Below are positions 7,454 through 14,146 of a stretch of DNA of 16,255 nt, in pieces. The notes beneath the pieces are model-generated. The model did no database searches and was not told the origin of the DNA. It worked only from the letters and a program-made list of their open reading frames with translations. Each line of letters opens with the position of its first letter. Positions within the stretch are counted from its first letter, which is position 1. The DNA is from JAYUHK01 sp043778415 (GTDB taxonomy: Bacteria; Bacteroidota; Bacteroidia; Chitinophagales; Saprospiraceae): positions 1 to 16,255 of the forward strand of contig JAYWGG010000256.1 in the NCBI GenBank assembly GCA_043778415.1, given 5' to 3'. The position numbers were made by a program, and so were the translations under genes.

Positions 7454-7559
7454 ATACCTTACCTGAAAACCTATTTGTTCGTGCAGCTGTGCAGCCAATT
7501 TGCATTAGACTGCACCTCACTCCCCTATTCTCAAATTTATTTTATTTTTAACAAAAAAT

Positions 7560-10500
7560 ATGAAAAACATAAATTCATTTACTAACCTTTCGAGCCACGA
7601 TGCGCTTTCGTCCAACTGGATACTGCCGCCGTCTGCTCGAAGTTTTTGGCTCAAAATCGCGCTTGCTTTCTGTCTTATTTTGGCGATAGGCGACAACGCT
7701 TGGGCGCAAATAACCAGTAGTGGTGGCTTAGTTTCGGGTGCTACCGTCTGTAGCACCGACCCCGCTACTTACAATCTGACGGCTACCCCTTGCGCAGGCG
7801 GGTCGGCAGGAATTTGGCAGATTCTGCCTATCCCAGCCGCAGGATATACCATGGGTACGCCCAACATTACCAATGCAACCTTTACGCCAAGTATGACAGG
7901 AGCGGGTACTTATACCCTTTCTTATGAATGCCCGTCGGGAACGCCATCTACGTTTACAATCACCGTTTTGGGACGTACAACACCCGTAGCAACACCCAAC
8001 TCGCAAATATTTTGCAGTGGCGGCACGACCGCTATCGCACTTTCTGAACTCAACGCAACGTCAGGGACAACTTTTAGTTGGACGGCAGTTGGGACTGGTG
8101 CGGTTGCGGGTTTTTCGGCTGGTTCAGGAGCATCTATTGCCCAAACGCTAACCAACCCCGGCAGTGCCGTCGAAACAGTGACTTATACTGTCACTTCTAC
8201 CGCAGGAGGTTGCGCAGGCAACACCGCTAATGTGGTTGTAACAGTAAGACCTATTCCAAATGCAACGGCGACTCAAACTCCTGCCGCTCCTATTTGTAGC
8301 GGCATGGCAACAAATGTCGTACTCGCCAATCCGAATGCAGTAGCTGGAACTACCTACACATGGACAGCAGCCAACACCACGCCAACCGCCTCTGGTTTTG
8401 CGAATGGCGCAGGCGCGGGTCCGATAACAGACGTACTGGTAAATACTGGCACAGCAAGCGCAGTCGTTACTTACACCGTTACGCCTACGGCAAATAGCTG
8501 TCCGGGAACACCCGTCACTGCAACTGTCACCGTCAATCCTGCACCAAAATTGGTGGTTTCTTCCGATGTAACTTTATGTTCAGGCGGCATTACCAATATC
8601 ACTTTTACAGACCAACTCGCAGGTAGCACTTACGGTTGGACTTCAGTTTCGAGCGCAGCTACCCTTACAGGTAACGCGGCTTCTGGTACGACTTCTCCGA
8701 TTATGAACACATTGACAAACTCGGGTACAACCGTCGAAACAGTCACTTATACTATCACACCGACTGGTGCAAACGGCTGTGTTGGCGCACCTGCTAATGT
8801 AGTGATCACGGTCAATCCAGTTCCAACTGTCACACTTGCCGCTCCTGCCATGATTTGTGGCGGGCAATCCGTGAATGTCGTTATTACATCTACTCCGCCT
8901 TCTGGCGTAACTTACGATTGGGCGTCTTCTATTACAGGGACTATTTCTGGAAATACAAACGTGACAGGCGGGTCTTCTCCAATATCTGACATTATTACCA
9001 ATTCAAGTGCGGCGGTCGGTACTGTGACGTATCGTGTAACACCAAAAATTGGTACTTGCGTCGGTACGTTCAGGGACGTAACTATTACAGTCAATCCAAG
9101 TCCTATTGTAGTCGTGACACCTACTGCACAGACGCGTTGCTCTGGAGTACCTACCAATATCGTTCTTACAGAATCTACCGGAATGATGGGGACAACCTAC
9201 GCATGGTCAGGAGTAGGAAGCTCCTCGAATGTAACTGGTTTTACAGCGTCAGGCGGCTCGGGAACTCCGATAGCCGAAACGTTGGTAAATACTGGGACGG
9301 TTAATGAAACGGTTACTTATACCATCACTCCGACCGCAGGCGGTTGCAGTGGTACGCCACGAACAGCAGTAGTAACAGTACGTCCTGTTCCGAATGTAAT
9401 TGCGACTCCTAACGGTCAAGTAATTTGCAGCACAAGAAGTACCAACATCCAACTAACAAGCTCTGTGGCTGGGACTACTTTTACTTGGGTAGCTTCTTTG
9501 ATGAGCGGCTCTGCAACCGGTTTCAGTAGTGGTTCTGGTGCAGTTATCGCTCAAACAATCACTAATTCATCTACTACTACCAAAGCAGTCGTCAAATACA
9601 CCATCACCCCGACCGCCAACGGCTGTCCGGGATTACCGTATGACGTATTTGTGACAGTCGGCGCACCGACTTTACCCAACTGCTTCAATGTAAATGTTTC
9701 TATACGGGGTACGTGTATGGATACTTTAACACCCCGTACCGTTTCGGCGATTGATACTTCTCTTTCGAGTTTGTACACTCTGGTACTCTCCAATGGCGGC
9801 GTAATCATACCCAATAATATTATTACTTTTGCAAATGTAGGACAAACTTTGATGGCTCAAGTTTTCAATAATTGTACTGGAAATTTTTGCATGGCGACTG
9901 TATTCGTAGAAGACAAAACTCCTCCGACTGTCACGTGCCCAGCAGATGTAAGTATTTACTGCGGTCAAGATACAACTATTTTGGCGTTAGGAAATGCAAC
10001 TGCAACCGATTGTTCGGGTATTCGGTCTATCATTCACTCGGATTTTGTGTCTGGAAGTTTTTGCAGCCCTACGAATACTATTTTTAGAACATTCATCGCC
10101 ACAGACAATTCAGGTTATACCGCTTCTTGCGTCCAAACCATTACAGTGAATCGTCCGCTTATCAATCAATCTTTGGTTTATGTGGACAACGATACATTTT
10201 ACAACTGCTCGGTCAATCCTCTGCCCGCTTTAACTGGCTATCCACAGTTATTGATTCCGACGAGCAACACGCCGCCTTATGGCACTATTGCTAATCCATA
10301 CATTGACACTACGGATTTGCGTCCGAATACTTACTGCAACGTCAATGTGGTTTATTCTGATGTGGTAGATACTTTATGCTCCGCAAATACGAAAAAAATC
10401 GCTCGTACTTGGTTGATTCAAGATGCTTGTGCCAACACTTGGGTTATTTTGAACCAACTTATTATTGTATTAGACACCGTGCCACCGACTATCAATGTCT

Positions 10501-13500
10501 TGCAAACGGATACTTTGAGAGCTACTTCGAGTTTCAGTTCTTGCGCTGCATTTGTTACTATTCCAAATATTTTGGTGACGGACGCTTGCTCAAAAATTAG
10601 TTCTATCACTGCAAGTGTAGTCTTGATTCGTCAGCCGCTACTACCTGATAGCACTCTCGTAACCGTGAATTTGACTGGAAATACTGGTACTACCAATGCG
10701 TCCGTTCCTGCTGGCAATTTTACCATCGTCTATCGTGCTACCGACCAATGTGGCAATTTTAGTTCTGCTACTCGCCCGCTTCAAGTCCGTGACCTGACGC
10801 AGCCAGTTGCTATCTGTCGCCAAAATACTTCTATCAGTCTTACAACTGCTACTGCGTCACACGTTTTGGCGAATGTATTTGACGAAGGAAGTATGGACAA
10901 CTGCTGCCTATCGAATGTATTCCAAGTGCGCCGCATGGTGGGTGAAACCGATGTAGATTTCAAACCATTCATTGATTTTACTTGCCTCGACATCGGCAAC
11001 AGCATGATAATCATGCGTGTTTTCGATTGCAGCGGCAACAGCAATATTTGTATGATTAATGTGAGAGTGGAAGACAAAGTCGCCCCAACTATTACTGCTC
11101 CTCCGAGCGTGACCGTAGATTGTGGCAGCTATATCCTTCAAAGTAATCCGGGATTGACAGTTCCTTTTTTGAACGCTAATTTCGGTACGGTCGTCACAAA
11201 TGGTCAGACCCGAAACCCAGTTTTGGTAAATATTTATGAAATACCAGCCGTAAACTCGAGTGTAAATGTTGGTCTGGACGGCGTAGCTTCTGACAACTGT
11301 ACTGTCAGTGTTTCGCAGATATTTACCTCTACCGTGACCAGCTGCGGCACAGGAGTCGTAACTCGTACCTTTACAGCGACCGACGCAGGCGGACGCACAG
11401 CGACCGCTACGCAAACTATCACCGTTCAAAATTCGCGTCCATTTTACATCAATGACATTGATGCTACCAATGCAGATGCTACGGACGGCGTTATTTGGCC
11501 CCGCGATACTACTATTACCAGCGCAAACTGTCTTGCAGGTAATTTGAGTCCTAATGTTACTGGCAGACCATTAATTATTTCAGGCAGTTGCGACCAAATT
11601 TTTGTAGGTGTTGAAGCCGATACTTTCCGACTTGTTCAAAACATCAACAACTCGGGTGCGGCGTGCTACAAAATCCTTCGCACTTGGAAAGTCATAGATT
11701 GGTGCCAAGCAAATATTCCGGGCAGCACATTCAGATGGACATATACACAAGCCATCAAGGTAGTGGATAATACCGCTCCTGTCTTTGCCACCGTATTAGA
11801 AGATACCATCGTCAATATTCTTGATGCGAATTGCAGTGCAACCTTGCAGCTTATTCGTCCGATTGCGATTGATTGTAGCCCAGTTGTTACAGTTACTGTG
11901 TCCAGTAATTTGGGCGCAGGTGGAGCTACAGTTTCAGGATACGGACCGTTTACCGTAGGTGCTGGTAGCTATACGGTTACCTACACGGCGGAGGACGGTT
12001 GCGGAAACGTAACGACAATGTCGAGAGTAATCCGTGTACGCGACGGAAAAAAACCTACGCCTGTGTGCTTTGTAGCGACTACCGCTTTGATGATGCCGCC
12101 AGCTTGTATGGTGCGTTTGGATAGCGCACATTTCAACAACAATAGCTTTGATAATTGTACTTCCAACTCAAATTTGAGAATCAGGTTAGAATTGGCGTAT
12201 CAGAGAAGTGCTAATCCTAACTACAATCCATCGCTACCAATAAGCCCAAGCAATCAACGTTGCCTAACACCAGTCATACCGCCTGTTAGTACGAACCCGC
12301 TTTCGTTGCCTACTTTCGTCAATATCTTTCCTTGCGATTTGCAATCCAATGGAATAGCTGTTGTAAGAATGTATGTAATTGACCAAGCTGGAAATTTTGA
12401 TTACTGCGAAACACAAGTAGCTATCACGAATTTCAATGGTTGTACTCCACCGCCTGCTGCCAGCAGTGCCAACATCGCAGGCTTGGTGCAGACCGAAATG
12501 GGTGACAATGTAGAGCAAGTAAAAGTAAATGTCACGAGCAATAGCAATTCGTTCTTTACGGGACCGTCTGGAGTTTTCTCTTTCTTGGGCTTACCGACTG
12601 GCAGCAGCTACACGGTGACACCCGAAAAAGACTTGAACCCCGTCAATGGAGTCACTACCTACGATTTGGTGCTTATCGGCAGACATATTTTGGGTATTGC
12701 GCCACTTTCGTCGCCTTACAAAATCATCGCTGCCGACATCAACAAGTCGGGAACAGTGACTACTTTTGACATGGTGCAACTGCGCAAATTGATTTTGCAC
12801 ATTGATGACAATTTTACTGAAAATACGTCTTGGCGTTTCGTGGATAAACATTTCGTTTTCTCCGACCCTACCAGTCCGTTTGCAAGTATTTTCCCCGAAG
12901 TCATGTCCGTGAGCAATCTCGACCATGATATGCAGTCCGATTTTGTAGGTATCAAAATCGGTGACGTAAACAATTCTGCCACTCCGAATAGTCTTTTAGG
13001 CACAGAGGAACACAATGCAGTCGGCACTTTCCACCTCACTACGGCGGAAAAAATGCTCAAAGCAGGCGAAACTTATACCATTGACTTTAAAGGAGAGGCT
13101 GTCCCAACAGTACAAGGTTATCAATTTACTTTGAATTTTGATAAAACCGCGATTAATTTTATAGACCTAAAAACAACTAATTCTTCGTTGAGCAAAGAAA
13201 ACTTTGGCTTATCGCTGCTTTCGGAAGGCGCAATTACCGCCAGCTGGAACGGCAACCAAGCTCTTGATTTCAATGCGCACAAAGAAGCACTTTTCAGTAT
13301 CGTGGTTCGTGCCAATACAGATATCAGCTTGAGTCGCGCGCTATCGCTCAACTCTCGCTATACGGCTGCCGAGGCGTACAACCAAAATACTGATTTGCTC
13401 GATATGGATTTAAAATTCCAACACCGCGACGGCAGCAACAGCATCGCCAATGGGTTTGAGTTGTACCAAAACGAACCCAATCCGTTTCAAGAAAACACTA

Positions 13501-13715
13501 CGATTGGGTTCAACTTGCCAGAGTCGGGCGAAGCTACTTTGACCATCTTTGACACTGACGGCAAAACGCTTTATGCCGTAAAAGGTGATTTTGGAAAAGG
13601 TTATAATGCCTTCAAAATCAATAAAAATGATTTGTCCGCCAACGGTAAATTACTTTACTACCAGTTGCGCTCTGCGGCTTCTACCGCAACTCGCAAAATG
13701 ACGATAACAAATTAG
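7560..13715 (+). CDS. Giant secreted PKD-HYR-dockerin-cohesin protein with T9SS sorting domain (paralog B)
   Basis: A 2051-residue paralog of the upstream gene, exported by the T9SS. Residues 1-49 are a signal peptide (h-region IALAFCLILAI, cleavage after AWA, before Q50). A β-rich segment at about 51-139 leads into six PKD-like repeats of about 94 residues (140-701), each with a C-S-G start, G-T-T-[YF]-x-W and V-T-Y-T-[VI]-T-P-T. Then come the same seven HYR/Ig-like modules as in paralog A, in the same order (about 702-1630; VEDKTPPTVTCP, VRDLTQPVAIC, VEDKVAPTITAPP). A carboxypeptidase-regulatory-like domain lies at about 1636-1690 and a dockerin-like pair at 1691-1750 (DLNPVNGVTTYD, then canonical DINKSGTVTTFD). 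A cohesin-like domain occupies 1823-1955, and the sorting domain 1964-2051 (FELYQNEPNPFQENTTIGF). The start at 7560 follows ACAAAAAAT. It stops with TAG, 8 nt before a terminator hairpin. Probably adhesive or structural; ligand unknown. Confidence 0.92.
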   Translation: MKNINSFTNLSSHDALSSNWILPPSARSFWLKIALAFCLILAIGDNAWAQITSSGGLVSGATVCSTDPATYNLTATPCAGGSAGIWQILPIPAAGYTMGTPNITNATFTPSMTGAGTYTLSYECPSGTPSTFTITVLGRTTPVATPNSQIFCSGGTTAIALSELNATSGTTFSWTAVGTGAVAGFSAGSGASIAQTLTNPGSAVETVTYTVTSTAGGCAGNTANVVVTVRPIPNATATQTPAAPICSGMATNVVLANPNAVAGTTYTWTAANTTPTASGFANGAGAGPITDVLVNTGTASAVVTYTVTPTANSCPGTPVTATVTVNPAPKLVVSSDVTLCSGGITNITFTDQLAGSTYGWTSVSSAATLTGNAASGTTSPIMNTLTNSGTTVETVTYTITPTGANGCVGAPANVVITVNPVPTVTLAAPAMICGGQSVNVVITSTPPSGVTYDWASSITGTISGNTNVTGGSSPISDIITNSSAAVGTVTYRVTPKIGTCVGTFRDVTITVNPSPIVVVTPTAQTRCSGVPTNIVLTESTGMMGTTYAWSGVGSSSNVTGFTASGGSGTPIAETLVNTGTVNETVTYTITPTAGGCSGTPRTAVVTVRPVPNVIATPNGQVICSTRSTNIQLTSSVAGTTFTWVASLMSGSATGFSSGSGAVIAQTITNSSTTTKAVVKYTITPTANGCPGLPYDVFVTVGAPTLPNCFNVNVSIRGTCMDTLTPRTVSAIDTSLSSLYTLVLSNGGVIIPNNIITFANVGQTLMAQVFNNCTGNFCMATVFVEDKTPPTVTCPADVSIYCGQDTTILALGNATATDCSGIRSIIHSDFVSGSFCSPTNTIFRTFIATDNSGYTASCVQTITVNRPLINQSLVYVDNDTFYNCSVNPLPALTGYPQLLIPTSNTPPYGTIANPYIDTTDLRPNTYCNVNVVYSDVVDTLCSANTKKIARTWLIQDACANTWVILNQLIIVLDTVPPTINVLQTDTLRATSSFSSCAAFVTIPNILVTDACSKISSITASVVLIRQPLLPDSTLVTVNLTGNTGTTNASVPAGNFTIVYRATDQCGNFSSATRPLQVRDLTQPVAICRQNTSISLTTATASHVLANVFDEGSMDNCCLSNVFQVRRMVGETDVDFKPFIDFTCLDIGNSMIIMRVFDCSGNSNICMINVRVEDKVAPTITAPPSVTVDCGSYILQSNPGLTVPFLNANFGTVVTNGQTRNPVLVNIYEIPAVNSSVNVGLDGVASDNCTVSVSQIFTSTVTSCGTGVVTRTFTATDAGGRTATATQTITVQNSRPFYINDIDATNADATDGVIWPRDTTITSANCLAGNLSPNVTGRPLIISGSCDQIFVGVEADTFRLVQNINNSGAACYKILRTWKVIDWCQANIPGSTFRWTYTQAIKVVDNTAPVFATVLEDTIVNILDANCSATLQLIRPIAIDCSPVVTVTVSSNLGAGGATVSGYGPFTVGAGSYTVTYTAEDGCGNVTTMSRVIRVRDGKKPTPVCFVATTALMMPPACMVRLDSAHFNNNSFDNCTSNSNLRIRLELAYQRSANPNYNPSLPISPSNQRCLTPVIPPVSTNPLSLPTFVNIFPCDLQSNGIAVVRMYVIDQAGNFDYCETQVAITNFNGCTPPPAASSANIAGLVQTEMGDNVEQVKVNVTSNSNSFFTGPSGVFSFLGLPTGSSYTVTPEKDLNPVNGVTTYDLVLIGRHILGIAPLSSPYKIIAADINKSGTVTTFDMVQLRKLILHIDDNFTENTSWRFVDKHFVFSDPTSPFASIFPEVMSVSNLDHDMQSDFVGIKIGDVNNSATPNSLLGTEEHNAVGTFHLTTAEKMLKAGETYTIDFKGEAVPTVQGYQFTLNFDKTAINFIDLKTTNSSLSKENFGLSLLSEGAITASWNGNQALDFNAHKEALFSIVVRANTDISLSRALSLNSRYTAAEAYNQNTDLLDMDLKFQHRDGSNSIANGFELYQNEPNPFQENTTIGFNLPESGEATLTIFDTDGKTLYAVKGDFGKGYNAFKINKNDLSANGKLLYYQLRSAASTATRKMTITN
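7977..9661 (+). repeat. Six PKD-like domain repeats encoded in paralog B
   Basis: Six consecutive units of about 280 nt encode similar Ig/PKD-like β-sandwich domains (PKD-like family of Bacteroidota surface proteins). Each has an early Cys-Ser/Gly-Gly, a G-T-T-[YF]-x-W strand, an [IV]-x-x-x-[LI]-x-N-x-x core, V-T-Y-T-[VI]-T-P-T, a later Cys and a closing V-T-V-x-P-x-P linker. The two cysteines per unit probably form a disulfide. The units are clearly diverged in sequence, so this is an old protein-level duplication and not a young DNA tandem repeat. The array has no counterpart in paralog A and lies ahead of the first HYR module. Confidence 0.85.
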
Positions 13716-13723
13716 TAGTTCCT

Positions 13724-13783
13724 CAACCCAAAAAAGGGGATTCATCTATTCCAATGGAATAAAATGAATCCCCTTTGGGGTTG
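13724..13783. terminator. Bidirectional terminator hairpin between convergent genes
   Basis: CAACCC followed by AAAAGGGGATTCAT (13724-13744) pairs with ATGAATCCCCTTT followed by GGGGTTG (13764-13783). The upper loop forms a further TATTCC/GGAATA stem around AAT. This gives one very long, nearly continuous hairpin that begins 8 nt after the stop of paralog B. A-rich tracts on the left arm supply T runs for the minus-strand transcript. It probably ends transcription from both sides. Confidence 0.65.
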
Positions 13784-14041
13784 AATTAAACAAAAAAGCC
13801 CCCCACCAGAGACTGATGAGAGGCCATCCCAAAAACCGATTTAAAGTATTAAAAAATACTTAAAAAACGGGCTTTGGTCAAATTCTTTACTGTTTGTAAG
13901 GCAATTAAGGAATGAAGACAAAATAAGATACTCAAATTTTTTAAATAAATTCTATCAATAACAAGGCATTTTTGAGGCGCAACGCAGAGCGTTGTAACGA
14001 AAAAATAACGCAGTGATTGGTCGAATTTAGCAGAAAAAGTG

Positions 14042-14063
14042 AGTAATTTATTTTAGACACATT
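14042..14063 (+). repeat. 22-nt dispersed inverted repeat, copy 2
   Basis: Identical over 22 nt to the minus strand of 1916-1937 (core AATTTATTTTAGACAC). Both copies are preceded by an A-rich GAAAA stretch on the same strand, so similarity may extend weakly beyond the exact match. This copy is downstream of both convergent giant genes. Confidence 0.5.
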
Positions 14064-14079
14064 TCTAAAAGAGATTAGA

Positions 14080-14125
14080 GAGAAAGAGTTTGTAGGATTC
14101 AGAAGAACCTTTCAAACTCTTTCTC
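14080..14125 (-). terminator. Terminator hairpin of paralog C
   Basis: GAGAAAGAGTTTG (14080-14092) pairs perfectly over 13 bp with CAAACTCTTTCTC (14113-14125), with a 20-nt loop. On the minus strand the hairpin begins 21 nt after the TAA of the third giant gene and is followed by a pyrimidine-rich stretch (TCTAATCTCTTTT), consistent with an intrinsic terminator. Confidence 0.6.
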
Positions 14126-14146
14126 GCTCTTAATTGCTGTCAATTA

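Larger units (their letters stand above)
7223..7559. other. Intergenic spacer with three serial inverted repeats
   Basis: This 337-nt spacer lies between the two tandem giant genes. It contains three separate dyads: arms 7245-7255/7292-7302 (11 bp with one G-T pair), 7333-7342/7390-7399 (perfect 10 bp with further pairing inside), and 7432-7441/7444-7453 (perfect 10 bp, 2-nt gap). None is followed by a long T run on the plus strand. A 76-codon frame at 7321-7551 spans the dyads and resembles no family I know; I do not call it. The A-rich tract before ATG 7560 fits Bacteroidota translation starts. Separate transcription of the two giant genes is possible but not proven. Confidence 0.6.
13716..14146. 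other. Convergent intergenic region
   Basis: This 431-nt spacer separates two converging giant genes. It contains a long terminator-like hairpin at 13724-13783 and a second at 14080-14125, described separately. Between them, 13790-14063 is AT-rich and noncoding. It holds a G/C-rich patch (GCCCCCCACCAGAGAC, starting at 13798), a small dyad AAGTATT/AATACTT (13844-13861), a CAACGC-AGA-GCGTTG hairpin (13980-13994), and the second copy of the 22-nt repeat also found near enolase. No ORF of interest was seen. The block has the look of a noncoding repeat insertion, but this cannot be shown from one window. Confidence 0.6.

Noticed and set aside
7321..7551. 76-codon ORF between the tandem giant genes
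   Set aside because: It runs through two strong inverted repeats, and the product is unlike any family I know; the DNA structure explains the region better than coding does.
7977..9661. CRISPR or young DNA tandem array
   Set aside because: Units are about 280 nt, diverged at the DNA level and fully in frame; they are protein domain repeats.
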